A stretch of DNA of 64,000 bases from Lachnospiraceae bacterium KM106-2. Lineage in GTDB: Bacteria; Bacillota; Clostridia; Lachnospirales; Lachnospiraceae. Below the pieces are notes generated by a model, which did not search any database, was not told the origin of the DNA, and saw only the letters and a list, made by a program, of their open reading frames with translations. The stretch lies in contig AP018794.1 of the NCBI GenBank assembly GCA_009731425.1, forward strand, positions 1,433,960 to 1,497,959, read 5' to 3'. The translations under genes and the position numbers were made by a program. Positions 1 to 8,484 of the stretch are shown in pieces (the first letter of the stretch is position 1; each line of letters starts with the position of its first letter).

Positions 1-937
1 TTACTTTCGTACAGTCGATTTTCTTCTCATAATCTGCATTTTCTAATAAGACAAGAAGCTCCTTACTCTCTAGTTCTTCCACCTCTACCGTTAACTGCTG
101 TAATTCTTCCAACGTAGAATGAAAGAGATTATTAATTAACAACTCAATCTGTTCTGTTTTTTGTAAAATGGTACTTGCTTTCTCTTTGGTGTCATCCTCC
201 TTGCTGATCATAACGAGAAGTTCAGATATCGCATGAATGCTGGCGATCGGCGTCTTAATATCATGACTCAAGGACGCAACCAATTCCTTTTTACTTTCAT
301 TTGCAAGCCGTTCTTTCTCTCTTGCTATTTTTAGCTCGTCTCTCATAATATCAAAGCTTTCCGTAAATGCACCAAACAGATTACCACGATCCATTGGTAA
401 CGGCTGATCAAGAACACCCATAGCGACACTCTTTGCAAATGACTTCAGGATTAAAAATGGACGGATGATACGAAGATAAAGATAGATTGCATACCCTGCT
501 ACGATCATGCTGATAAGAAGCAAATAGCAAAGCATCGACTCCATTTGCTTTTTCTGACTTTTCTTCATCTGTGTGATCGACTCATTTCGTATCACTAAAA
601 TTCCTATTCTCTTCCCTGATACCATCAGATCGACACAAGTATCCTGATTTCGAATAGACTCAAAGTACCCCTGATAGTTTGCTTTATTTGACTGATAGAT
701 CAGTTTATGATCCACTGAGATTATGGCATAAGTATAATGGGTAGTGATCTTGGTAAACTGATTCTCCTTCTCATACTGTCCTTCTATCTGATTGACTAAT
801 TCATTCACAGAAACAGGATCAAGTTGAAGAGAAACGGTGTCCTCATTTAATTTCATGTCGATGAACCAATAACAAACCGTAACCACAACTAATAAGCCAA
901 GTACGAGCGGCAGCTTTAACTTAGAATGTTTATTCAT
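1..937 (-). CDS. Sensor histidine kinase (C-terminus beyond window)
   Basis: Membrane sensor kinase that would phosphorylate the response regulator encoded just upstream. Reading from the ATG at 937 there is a transmembrane segment at about residues 10-26, an extracytoplasmic stretch of about 130 residues, a second membrane segment at about 157-180, a HAMP-like linker and a HisKA dimerisation segment with motif SLSHDIKTPIASI, the phospho-accepting His being about residue 225. The ATP-binding HATPase domain would lie past the left edge of the window, so the gene is incomplete here. The start overlaps the regulator's stop by 8 bases, so the two are translationally coupled. The signal sensed cannot be told from the sequence. 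Confidence 0.9.
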   Translation of the reverse strand, partial: MNKHSKLKLPLVLGLLVVVTVCYWFIDMKLNEDTVSLQLDPVSVNELVNQIEGQYEKENQFTKITTHYTYAIISVDHKLIYQSNKANYQGYFESIRNQDTCVDLMVSGKRIGILVIRNESITQMKKSQKKQMESMLCYLLLISMIVAGYAIYLYLRIIRPFLILKSFAKSVAMGVLDQPLPMDRGNLFGAFTESFDIMRDELKIAREKERLANESKKELVASLSHDIKTPIASIHAISELLVMISKEDDTKEKASTILQKTEQIELLINNLFHSTLEELQQLTVEVEELESKELLVLLENADYEKKIDCTKV

Positions 938-1628
938 AGACCTGCTCCTCAAACTGATAGCCTCTGCCCCAGATGGTCTTGATCATCTCTGGATCATTGG
1001 GGTCATCTTCAATCTTTTCCCTCAGATGACGGATATGTACATTTAACGTACCATCTCCGGTAATGGAATCCTCCCACACATTTTGGAATAATTCATTTTT
1101 ACTGATAATACGTCCTCTGTGTTTAGTCAAATACACCAATAATCGGTATTCCATCCCTTTTAAAGCAATCTCCTTCTCATTTTTATAGACCTTTCCTGTA
1201 TGATATTCGATTCGTAGCGTTCCACAAGAAAAGACATCCTCTTGTCGTTTACTTTCCTTGTCCATCCCATACCGTTTTAAGACAACTTTTACTTTGGCTA
1301 AGAGAACACTCAAGCTGTATGGTTTCTTGATATAATCATCTCCACCGATATTTAAAGCGATGATCACGTCGTCATCACTTGTCCTTGCACTGATAAATAA
1401 AATCGGAACTAAACAGTGCTCTCGAATCTTCTTACATAATTCAAATCCTGACGACTCTTCTAAATTAATATCCAATAGGATTACATCCACGGTATGCTCT
1501 TGTAAAAAATCAAGACATTTCTTTGCTGTATCAACATAATAAGTCTTCACTTCAAATAAGTTAAAGTACTGTGCGGTCGCCTCCCCTAACGATACTTCAT
1601 CATCTACGATTAAACATTGATAATGCAT
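930..1628 (-). CDS. OmpR/PhoB-family response regulator
   Basis: DNA-binding response regulator of 232 aa, partner of the adjacent kinase. The receiver domain (about 1-118) has acidic residues D9/D10, the phospho-acceptor D53 in VILLDINLEE, and the conserved Lys before Pro at about residue 102. The C-terminal winged helix (about 132-228) ends with the family-typical VWGRGYQFEE motif. The ATG at 1628 follows a GTGGGG-type ribosome binding site that lies inside the end of the LysR gene. The two reading frames overlap by 29 bases, so the regulator may be co-translated with LysR. The target genes are unknown; the neighbouring ene-reductase is an obvious candidate. Confidence 0.93.
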   Translation of the reverse strand: MHYQCLIVDDEVSLGEATAQYFNLFEVKTYYVDTAKKCLDFLQEHTVDVILLDINLEESSGFELCKKIREHCLVPILFISARTSDDDVIIALNIGGDDYIKKPYSLSVLLAKVKVVLKRYGMDKESKRQEDVFSCGTLRIEYHTGKVYKNEKEIALKGMEYRLLVYLTKHRGRIISKNELFQNVWEDSITGDGTLNVHIRHLREKIEDDPNDPEMIKTIWGRGYQFEEQVYE

Positions 1629-2505
1629 GACTTTTTCCCCACTCTTTCACAAAGTTATCAAATGCTTTGATGCTTTCAAACTTCTCATTTTCTTTCTTAT
1701 ATGTAGTATAGACATCCCACTTCATCTCATCCGTAAACGGGATTGCCCGCATTCCATCCAAATTAAGTGCTTCTACCGTAAATACGGGAACAACGGCCAA
1801 ACTTGCTTTCTGCCTGCAGAGTTTACTTAGAGAGGTTCCATCGGAGGTCTTTGCAATGATATTTGGCATAAAATTATGCTCGATACAAAGCTTTCGAAAT
1901 TCTTCATTCATATGAAAATGTTCATTCATGACTAACATCTTTTCTCCTCGAAGCATCTCGATTGATAGTGATTCCCGCTCATAGTAAGGATGTCCTTCGT
2001 ATACCAGAATGAGGATCGGTAGACTTGCGATCTTTCGCTCTGTCATTTTACTATCCTCATTTTCTCCTACAATAAAACCATACTCTAATTCAGAAGAAGC
2101 GATCTTATCCTTCACCTCTTGATTATAATACTCTGCCCAATGTACTTCGATATCTTGATGCTTCTCCATGAAATCCATGATCAGCTGATAAGGTACTACG
2201 TTTAGGATCCCACACGCACTTCCGATCCGAAGTACTTGCTTTTGAACTGTTAGCTGACGAAAGCAGGCTTCCATTTCTGTTATCTGATCCATCAGATCTT
2301 GTGCCTTCCCCGCTAGATAATCTGCACTGGCAGTCGGGATCACTCCTTGTTTTGTCCGTTCAAATAGAATGGTCTCCACCTCATTTTCCAGGTGTTTCAT
2401 GGATTTACTCAATCCTTGTGGAGTGATATATAACTTTTTGGCTGCCTGATTAATACTTCTTTCCTGATAGACCATCATAAAGTTCTTTAAATCATTTGTA
2501 TTCAA
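1600..2505 (-). CDS. LysR-family transcriptional regulator
   Basis: LysR-type activator/repressor of 301 aa. The N-terminal winged helix-turn-helix (about residues 1-60, AAKKLYITPQGLSKSMKHLE) is followed by a periplasmic-binding-protein-like effector domain. The best start is a TTG at 2505: it gives the family-typical spacing (MNTNDLKNFMMVYQ), and no upstream ATG is in frame. The gene lies 153 bp downstream of the ene-reductase and runs into the two-component genes with a 29-base overlap. It probably controls the ene-reductase and itself; the gap between them contains inverted repeats. The effector ligand is unknown. Confidence 0.88.
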   Translation of the reverse strand: MNTNDLKNFMMVYQERSINQAAKKLYITPQGLSKSMKHLENEVETILFERTKQGVIPTASADYLAGKAQDLMDQITEMEACFRQLTVQKQVLRIGSACGILNVVPYQLIMDFMEKHQDIEVHWAEYYNQEVKDKIASSELEYGFIVGENEDSKMTERKIASLPILILVYEGHPYYERESLSIEMLRGEKMLVMNEHFHMNEEFRKLCIEHNFMPNIIAKTSDGTSLSKLCRQKASLAVVPVFTVEALNLDGMRAIPFTDEMKWDVYTTYKKENEKFESIKAFDNFVKEWGKSHALSMFNRR

Positions 2506-2530
2506 ATAATCATTCCATTCTCTTTTTTCT

Positions 2531-2628
2531 TAATGGTACCATAAGATACCATAACAAGTAAAGGCAGTTACCTCCTTGTCTTATGCTGTAATTTCATAAG
2601 ATAAGAAGATCACTGCCTCCTTATGAAA
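2531..2628 (-). promoter_or_regulatory. Inverted repeats ahead of LysR gene
   Basis: Two dyads lie between the ene-reductase stop and the LysR start. The arms TTTCATAAG (2592-2600) and CTTATGAAA (2620-2628) are perfect and 19 bp apart. Nearer the LysR gene is an ATGGTACCAT palindrome with a repeated TTATGGTA motif (2531-2552). There is no T-run, so a terminator is unlikely. LysR autoregulation is a reasonable guess only. Confidence 0.35.
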
Positions 2629-2658
2629 ACTATTCCGTTAAATTAACTTCTATGAAGA

Positions 2659-4650
2659 TTAAATATGGTTGGCTACTTCAAATGCATCCCAGATACCATA
2701 CATAATATTCGCCACTTTTTTGGCATCACCTAATACATATAACTCTGGAACCTCAAACTGTAGCTCCTCATATAAATTATTTTCTTCCTTATATCCAACT
2801 GCTAGAACAACCGTATCGCATGGAATTTCTTTCCTGCCTTCTATTGTATCAACAGAAAGGACACCATTCTTTAATTCCTTAACCTTAGAGTTAGTCATAA
2901 CAGAAACCCCTTTATAAGGAACTAAACGCTCTAACATCTCTTTATTTGCTGCACAAAGTGGTCCATTTAATGCGAGCAATTTATCAAGTGCTTCTACGAT
3001 CGTAACCTCTTTGCCTTGTTGTGCTAAATGAAGTGCGGTTTCACATCCAACTAATCCACCACCGATGACAACAGCTTTCTGACCACAGCTCTTCTCTCCC
3101 GTTAAGATATCTGCTGCGGTAGAGACATTCTTATCATCTCCAAGTGAAAATACTTTTGGAGTGGATCCGGTTGCAACGATCACAGCATCATAATCACCCT
3201 TTAACACTTCTTCTTTTGTTACTGCATGATTTAGCGTCACTGGAACCTTTAATTCCTCTAATTGGTTTGTAAACCAATTTGCAAGAGCGATATCATCTTC
3301 TTTAAAGCTTGGAGCACCGCCTGGGATCAAGTTACCGCCAAGATGGTCTCCCTTCTCAAATAGAACTGGCTGATGTCCACGAGTTGCAAGAACTCTAGCA
3401 GCTTCACATCCTGCTACGCCACCGCCGATCACTAAGACTTTCTTCGCTTTTACGACTGGTTCATACGCCGTATAACGCTCTCTGCATGCCTGAGGATTCA
3501 CAGCACAATTTAGAGCTGAGAATTCCTGAATTCTTCCCATACAACCTTCTTGACAAGAAATACATGGTCGAATATCTTTTCTAAATCCAGCACGAAGTTT
3601 GTTGACATAATCAGGATCTGCAAGCAATGGACGGCCTAGACTGATCATATCACAAGTGCCATTATTTAGCGCCTCTAATGCCATATCAGGGTCATCCATA
3701 CGTCCGGCACAGATAACAGGGACATCAACCGTTTCTTTCATTAATTTACAGAAAGGACGATATAATCCTTTTTCCTGGTACATTGGTGGGTGACTCCACC
3801 ACCATGAATCATAAGATCCAACATCGGTGTCTAGGGCATCGTAACCATAGCTTACTAATAACTTAGCTGCTTGACATCCTTCTTCAAGATCACGGCCTTT
3901 TTCTTCAAACTCTTCTCCTGGGAGTGCTCCTTCTCGTAAATCTTTAATGAAACTCTTAGGGCTATAACGAAGAATTACTGTAAAGTCTTGACCACACTGT
4001 GCTTTGATCTCTTCGATCACTTCTTTGGCAAAACGAAGACGATTCTCTAATGAACCGCCATATTCATCAGTTCTATGATTAAATAAGGAAATAGCAAACT
4101 GATCTAATAAATATCCTTCATGAACTGCATGAATCTGAACGCCGTCAAAGCCGGCACGCTTAGCATTAAATGCTGCTTTTCCAAATTGTGTAACGATCTT
4201 TTGAATTTCTTCTTTTGTTAGTGCACGACAAGTCTTATCTAACCAACGATGCTGAATTTCTGATGGCGCAACCGGTGGGTATTCTCCTAAGTTGGTTGGG
4301 ATCGTAACACGGCCAAACCCAGCAGATAGCTGTAAGAATACTTTTGCATCATAAGCGTGGATTCGCTCTGTCATCTCTCTTGCGGTACGAACGAAATGAA
4401 CGGAATTATACGTTGGACATGGTGTGCTTGGCATCGCATGTTCTTCTACCTCATTATCAACAAAGGTAACTCCGGTAATGATAAGTCCGGTACCACCTTT
4501 AGCACGTGCCGTATAATAATCAATTCCTCTTTGATTAAATCCGCCTTCCGCATCACCAAGACCAAGAGGTCCCATTGGTGCAAGAGCAAATCGGTTTTTA
4601 ATTGTAACACTACCGATCTTAATCGGTGTAAATAGCTCTTTATATTTCAT
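2659..4650 (-). CDS. NADH:flavin oxidoreductase / 2-enoate reductase-like
   Basis: Old-yellow-enzyme-type Fe-S flavoprotein of 663 aa that reduces activated C=C bonds, resembling 2-enoate reductase, FldZ and BaiCD/BaiH. An FMN-binding TIM barrel (about 1-355) carries the HxxH substrate-binding pair H174/H177. Cys363, Cys366, Cys370 and Cys382 fit a 4Fe-4S cluster. A C-terminal FAD/NADH module has two dinucleotide motifs (IGGGVAG near 408-414, IGGGLVG near 529-535). A clear GGAGG site precedes the ATG. A -10 box (TATAAT, 4685-4690) lies upstream, so this is probably the first gene of its transcript. The exact substrate (cinnamate-type acid, bile acid or dienoyl-CoA) cannot be assigned. Confidence 0.9.
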   Translation of the reverse strand: MKYKELFTPIKIGSVTIKNRFALAPMGPLGLGDAEGGFNQRGIDYYTARAKGGTGLIITGVTFVDNEVEEHAMPSTPCPTYNSVHFVRTAREMTERIHAYDAKVFLQLSAGFGRVTIPTNLGEYPPVAPSEIQHRWLDKTCRALTKEEIQKIVTQFGKAAFNAKRAGFDGVQIHAVHEGYLLDQFAISLFNHRTDEYGGSLENRLRFAKEVIEEIKAQCGQDFTVILRYSPKSFIKDLREGALPGEEFEEKGRDLEEGCQAAKLLVSYGYDALDTDVGSYDSWWWSHPPMYQEKGLYRPFCKLMKETVDVPVICAGRMDDPDMALEALNNGTCDMISLGRPLLADPDYVNKLRAGFRKDIRPCISCQEGCMGRIQEFSALNCAVNPQACRERYTAYEPVVKAKKVLVIGGGVAGCEAARVLATRGHQPVLFEKGDHLGGNLIPGGAPSFKEDDIALANWFTNQLEELKVPVTLNHAVTKEEVLKGDYDAVIVATGSTPKVFSLGDDKNVSTAADILTGEKSCGQKAVVIGGGLVGCETALHLAQQGKEVTIVEALDKLLALNGPLCAANKEMLERLVPYKGVSVMTNSKVKELKNGVLSVDTIEGRKEIPCDTVVLAVGYKEENNLYEELQFEVPELYVLGDAKKVANIMYGIWDAFEVANHI

Positions 4651-4763
4651 ATGTAATCCTCCTTGTTATCTTTTTAACAATTCTATTATAAGATGTAACA
4701 AGGAGTAACTGGTATCAAATAACGATTGATAGGTTGTAACAAAAGGTTGACAGACCTTTTCTC

Positions 4764-5519
4764 TTAAATCTGACTTAACTTCTCGATAGCACTTTCTTCA
4801 ATCATACATCCTTTGTGCTCTTCTAAGTAACCTTTCATTACCGCGCCATCGGTGCATTTTCCATTGTATTCTTCTGCAAGGACTGCAACACGATTCAATA
4901 ATTCATTTTCTTCTGGCACTTTAAAATCCATGAAGAGATGATAACTATCGTTATCCTTATAGAGACTGCTTGGAATTCCTTCTATTTTACCAATTCCATT
5001 ACAGAATTCGATCACATCATCTAACCGTTGGAATGTGAAGTTACAAGTGATCTCAGTAAGTTTATTCTGCTCGATTGCAGATTCCACACCATCTTCTAAT
5101 GCAATACTATCTTTATAGATCTGTTCCACTTCTTTTACTAACGTGTTATATGCTTGATTCTTATCTTGTCCCTCTAATTGCTTGATTCCGTCAATACGCT
5201 CTTTTGTCACGGTATTGTTTAACTTCTTAACCGTTTCTAATATGGTATCGAGAGCATCCTCGATCTCCAGTTGCTTCGTTGCAAATAATATTTTAATCAT
5301 TACATTATTATTTGGAAAGATCATCGCTTGATAATCTCTAATACCGTATTCTGTACTTATCTTGAACAGGGCATTTGCATTCACCACCAGCTGATTTAAG
5401 AATTCTTCGGTCTTATCCGTGTCGGACTGCATGTCTTCCATGGAGAAACCCATCTCTTCAATTTCCTTCACGCTTAGCATGCAGGTTATCGCATAATCAC
5501 TATTTTTCCATATTGTCAT
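4764..5519 (-). CDS. mecA: MecA-like ClpC adaptor protein
   Basis: Adaptor protein of about 251 aa that in Bacillus delivers substrates to ClpCP and stimulates ClpC assembly. The N-terminal domain (ITCMLSVKEIEEMGFSMEDM, then EEFLNQLVVNANALF) and a C-terminal domain with a YHLFMDFKVPEE strand and a final IEESAIEKLSQI helix follow the MecA pattern. The central part is charged and low in complexity. I place the start at the ATG at 5519: AAAGAGGTGA sits 6 bases upstream, and inside the six-codon longer version starting at 5537. The promoter overlaps a CIRCE element, pointing to HrcA heat-shock control. The family is identified from pattern and layout; sequence similarity to Bacillus MecA is low. 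Confidence 0.75.
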   Translation of the reverse strand: MTIWKNSDYAITCMLSVKEIEEMGFSMEDMQSDTDKTEEFLNQLVVNANALFKISTEYGIRDYQAMIFPNNNVMIKILFATKQLEIEDALDTILETVKKLNNTVTKERIDGIKQLEGQDKNQAYNTLVKEVEQIYKDSIALEDGVESAIEQNKLTEITCNFTFQRLDDVIEFCNGIGKIEGIPSSLYKDNDSYHLFMDFKVPEENELLNRVAVLAEEYNGKCTDGAVMKGYLEEHKGCMIEESAIEKLSQI

Positions 5520-5552
5520 ACATGTCACCTCTTTCATATATCTGTTATATAT

Positions 5553-5595
5553 GTTATAGAACTTTTTGTTAGCACTGTCAAGAGGTGAGTGCTAA
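5553..5595 (-). promoter_or_regulatory. CIRCE operator overlapping mecA promoter
   Basis: Bases 5569-5595 read TTAGCACTG-N9-GAGTGCTAA, which is the HrcA-binding CIRCE consensus (TTAGCACTC-N9-GAGTGCTAA) with one mismatch and the exact 9-9-9 layout. On the minus strand a TTGACA -35 box (5576-5581) lies inside it, and a TATAAC -10 box (5553-5558) follows after 17 bp. The nearest downstream start is the mecA-like gene at 5519. Confidence 0.85.
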
Positions 5596-5642
5596 TAGAT
5601 TGATAAAAAAATTGAGAAGTCCGGATAAACACCAGCTTGACA

Positions 5643-5903
5643 TTACTTACTGGACTTTGCATTAACGATCCTCCATGGTTGCTTGTTCAGATAAACTCTT
5701 TCAATCCTTTTTTTCCTCTTGTCTATATCCGACCAGGTAAGCCCAATCGTCTCACCACACCTGCACGCAGTACCAAACATAATTTGGAACATTGGAAGAT
5801 CAGTCGTTAATGCTATTCCTTCCTCTGCGGACGTTCCATGTTCAAGCAGAGTATTCTTTGATTCGTTCTTTCTTATTATGTAATCTTCAACCGATGTTTT
5901 CAA
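5643..5903 (-). pseudogene. Tyrosine recombinase (integrase) fragment
   Basis: An 86-aa open frame with a piece of a phage/Tn916-type integrase catalytic domain: MFQIMFGTACRCGETIGLTW is the box I region, and its Arg (in CRCGE) matches the first catalytic Arg. The N-terminal DNA-binding domains and the later His-X-X-Arg and Tyr residues are missing, and no continuation is seen in other frames nearby. It cannot be active. It marks the former presence of a mobile element, next to the other remnants up to 7.2 kb. Confidence 0.7.
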
Positions 5904-6002
5904 TAGTAGAAATTCATATCATACTAAAATCGACTCATATTTCTTACTTATCCTCTTTCAGATAAGCTAGCATGAAACTTCTTTACACGAGAATGCTTTA
6001 AC

Positions 6003-6623
6003 TTAATTATTAGTTCCTGTTTCTTCTAGCCTGTCACTCAACTTTTCTAATGTTGACGCAAGTCCACTACAATCCAAATACTGTGTGTTTGTTTGCGAAT
6101 TCTGCAGATATACATTGGCCATATCCTGTAGCATAGAAACCCAATTCATCTTTGTCGATGCATTATCAGGATTCTGTAGATCTATTCCATAACCGTTATC
6201 TGCTGCATTCTGGGCATAAGCCTTCAATCTAGTAAATGATCCATAAGTTCCACCATCTGTTATTCCCTTATCATCCTGATAACAGGATAATGCAAACATC
6301 TCAAGTTGTGACGCATTTCTTGGATTGACTTCATTCACAGAAACGTCATAATATCTTTGTTCTCCACCATAATTAGATGAAACTCTTATGATTGGATCCT
6401 TTTCTGTAGATTGATCAGAATAAAAAGCGGACATTCCATAGGACATCATATCGTTGTATGGAATCATAGTCAGACCAAGTACTTCTCCCACTCCATTTGA
6501 ATCGGACTTTTCTGATGCAGATGACAATCCATTATAAAAATCATTCACTCTCTGATTCCCAGAAGCTGTATATCCAGCATAATCTGTTCTGTAATCTGTT
6601 GTTTGTAATGCTCTAATTCCCAT
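6003..6623 (-). CDS. Conserved Lachnospiraceae-type protein of unknown function
   Basis: A 206-aa protein with a good ribosome binding site (AAAGGAGAATTGAATT before ATG). There is no signal peptide or membrane segment. The central part has the recognisable run NEVNPRNASQLEMFALSCY followed by QDDKGITDGGTYGSF; I have seen this pattern in uncharacterised proteins of related gut clostridia, but I know of no function. It is polar and rich in Ser, Asn and Tyr. The C-terminus forms a short amphipathic stretch (LASTLEKLSDRLEET). It sits in the decayed patch between an integrase fragment and an orphan terminator, so it may have arrived with a mobile element, but the frame itself is intact. Confidence 0.7.
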   Translation of the reverse strand: MGIRALQTTDYRTDYAGYTASGNQRVNDFYNGLSSASEKSDSNGVGEVLGLTMIPYNDMMSYGMSAFYSDQSTEKDPIIRVSSNYGGEQRYYDVSVNEVNPRNASQLEMFALSCYQDDKGITDGGTYGSFTRLKAYAQNAADNGYGIDLQNPDNASTKMNWVSMLQDMANVYLQNSQTNTQYLDCSGLASTLEKLSDRLEETGTNN

Positions 6624-6725
6624 AATTCAATTCTCCTTTCTGCCATGCTCCTCTATCATTCGCAACTGGCTCCGCTTTCCTGAAAGGTCCAAGCGGTTCA
6701 TATTTTTGTTCAAAGCCATATTTCT

Positions 6726-6779
6726 AAAAAAAAATGGCATCAAAACAAAGGTAAATCAATCCTTTGATTTTGATGCCAT
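6726..6779 (-). terminator. Strong intrinsic terminator without a gene
   Basis: Arms 6734-6745 and 6768-6779 (ATGGCATCAAAA / TTTTGATGCCAT, extended by AAAGG/CCTTT) form a long stem followed on the minus strand by nine T (complement of 6726-6734). No minus-strand gene ends just upstream: only the plus-strand MFS remnant lies there. Its original gene has probably been lost. Confidence 0.75.
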
Positions 6780-6898
6780 CCATAGCTTTATCAAATTATG
6801 TATCGTCACTCAAATCACTTTCCTTAACCCCCTTTCCTAATCTGACAATTTCATTGTATAATTAACATTTTTTTCATGTTTACTTACATTTTCACGAT

Positions 6899-7177
6899 AT
6901 CATTAATAAAGATTGGTTATGCAATATCACTAGTGTTACCCGACCTATTATCGGCAAACTCATTGATAAAATCAGGTATATTATTCCTGTTATCTTATCA
7001 GCTTTGGCAGTTGCATTCACTTTGATATTACTATCTATCACAAACAATCTAATCCTATTATGTGTTGCTGGAGTAATTGGAGGTTTAGGGTTTGGAACAG
7101 CAGTTGCTATATTAGCAGCAATTATTATTTCACTAAGTAAAGGACTAGTCAAAAATTGCCGTGGCATACTAACTTAA
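6899..7177 (+). pseudogene. MFS transporter fragment
   Basis: On the plus strand 92 codons read like the middle of a major facilitator: SVTRPIIGKLIDKI is the loop signature between membrane helices, followed by two hydrophobic helices (IPVILSALAVAFTLILLSI; LILLCVAGVIGGLGFG) and a GLVKNCRGILT end that resembles the RGIATS segment of drug-efflux proteins. There is no start codon or ribosome binding site, and the remaining 300 or so residues are absent on both sides. A same-sized minus-strand frame over this interval is only its shadow. Confidence 0.6.
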
Positions 7178-7246
7178 TTTCATTGTGCTCTACTATACCA
7201 TTTACTACAACAATTTCGCACTTTTAAGTCAGATATAATAATAAAT

Positions 7247-7279
7247 GCCATAGACCTCAGTATTCCTCAGATCTATGGC
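7247..7279 (-). terminator. Hairpin after flavodoxin operon
   Basis: GCCATAGA (7247-7254) and TCTATGGC (7272-7279) form a stem about 40 bases past the flavodoxin lipoprotein stop. The minus-strand tail is ATTTATTATTATA, only moderately T-rich, so this is a plausible but not strong intrinsic terminator of the four-gene operon. Confidence 0.5.
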
Positions 7280-7318
7280 GTCTATTAAAGTAAGACCAAC
7301 ATCATTCATTCCACATTC

Positions 7319-7915
7319 CTAATAACCAAGCCCTTTCACCCATTCCTTTACATCATCAGCTGATGCACTTGACTGAAAGCGTTCGCCCTCTTTCCATTCA
7401 CCGGTCTTTGCCATTTCTTTTAAAAGTTCACCACTCTCACCAAATCCTGATGATATCGAAGTGCAGAATGGAATTACCGTTTTTCCTGTAAAATCATTTG
7501 TTTTTACAAAATTATCGACTGGCCAAGCTGCATTCCCCCACCAAATTGGATATCCAATAAAAACAGTATCATAGGAGTCCCAATTCTTAACTTTTGTCGT
7601 TTTAAGCTCTACATCTCTTTGTTTTTCATTGTCATGTTCCACACTTACTCGGCTGTTATCATTTGTCCAATCAAGATCATCATCTGAATATGGCTCAACC
7701 GGGATTAATTCAAACTTATCACCACCAGTTGCTTCTGAAATGGCGGTAGCAACCTTTTCTGTATTACCAGTTGCTGAATAATATACAACCAAAGTCTTAC
7801 CGTTTTCTTTTACCGTAACATTTGATTCTTGATTGTTATTTTTCGATGAGCAGCCTGTTAGTAATCCCATAATGACTACGCTTGTTAATAAAATACTCAG
7901 TACTCTTTTCTTCAT
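7319..7915 (-). CDS. Flavodoxin-like lipoprotein
   Basis: Secreted, lipid-anchored flavodoxin of 198 aa. The N-terminus is a lipoprotein signal with lipobox LLTGC, Cys22 being the likely acylated residue, followed by a Ser/Asn linker. The flavodoxin fold starts at about residue 40 with the FMN-phosphate loop YYSATGNTEKVA. The later IGYPIWWGNAAWPV motif is typical of the flavodoxin_4 group. The enzyme would act at the outer face of the membrane as an electron carrier or quinone/disulfide reductase; its partner is unknown. It is the last gene of the MerR-controlled redox operon, 11 bp after the flavin reductase gene. Confidence 0.88.
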   Translation of the reverse strand: MKKRVLSILLTSVVIMGLLTGCSSKNNNQESNVTVKENGKTLVVYYSATGNTEKVATAISEATGGDKFELIPVEPYSDDDLDWTNDNSRVSVEHDNEKQRDVELKTTKVKNWDSYDTVFIGYPIWWGNAAWPVDNFVKTNDFTGKTVIPFCTSISSGFGESGELLKEMAKTGEWKEGERFQSSASADDVKEWVKGLGY

Positions 7916-7926
7916 AGGCTTCCTCC

Positions 7927-8484
7927 TTACTGCGCTAATTTTTTACCATCTGAAAAAGCGTTACCCACTTTTTCACCAAGTTTCACGTAAGCTGCATTCA
8001 TTGCATCAAATGTAATTGCTCCTAGTTTATCTGTATCTACGGTTCCTTTTTCATTTAAGACTCTCTCGTCAATATTGACATTGATAATCTCACCAACAAT
8101 TCCATCTTCAGTCTGTCTTAAGAGCTTGCACTCAAAGGTCATTGGAAATTCTTCAATGATCGGTGCATTGACAAATTCACTCTTAACCGTATGTAGCCCG
8201 GCTTTTTCTAATTTGTCCGGGACCTTATTTGCTGATACGATTCCAACGTAATCTGCTTCAACTACATGTGCTGCATCTGCAATACTTACTGTAAACTCCT
8301 TGTTTTTAAGGATATTATCGGTTGTTCTGTGGCTAGATAAATCAATGATGATCTTATTTGCACCACAAAGACCTCCCCAAGCTGCATTCATTGCATTTGC
8401 GGTTCCGTCCTCGTTGTATGTTCCAATAATTAAAACTGGCTGTGGATATAAAAATGGTTTTGCTCCAAAATTCTTTCTCATCAT
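7927..8484 (-). CDS. Flavin reductase family protein
   Basis: A 185-aa FMN-binding split-barrel protein. Residues 10-75 (PVLIIGTYNEDGTANAMNAAW and following) match the flavin-reductase-like domain in which FMN binds and NAD(P)H reduces free flavin. Many clostridial members of this group carry bound FMN and have no proven substrate. The ATG overlaps the stop of the upstream flavodoxin gene by one base (TAATG), so translation is coupled. In this operon it could supply reduced flavin or reduce quinone-like electrophiles. Confidence 0.87.
   Translation of the reverse strand: MMRKNFGAKPFLYPQPVLIIGTYNEDGTANAMNAAWGGLCGANKIIIDLSSHRTTDNILKNKEFTVSIADAAHVVEADYVGIVSANKVPDKLEKAGLHTVKSEFVNAPIIEEFPMTFECKLLRQTEDGIVGEIINVNIDERVLNEKGTVDTDKLGAITFDAMNAAYVKLGEKVGNAFSDGKKLAQ

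Noticed and set aside
5576-5586. Shared string TGTCAAGAGGT at the mecA promoter and GTCAAGAGGTAT in the two repeat copies, as a third repeat copy
   Set aside because: Only the -35 context ACCTCTTGAC is shared; the rest of the element is missing, so it is likely promoter-context similarity.
6780-6890. Possible 17-codon minus-strand peptide ahead of the orphan terminator (GTG start)
   Set aside because: The coding piece runs into the terminator stem and has no convincing ribosome binding site spacing; probably debris.
6892-7167. Minus-strand 91-aa open frame
   Set aside because: It is the mirror of the plus-strand MFS fragment, which reads like a real transporter while this one does not.
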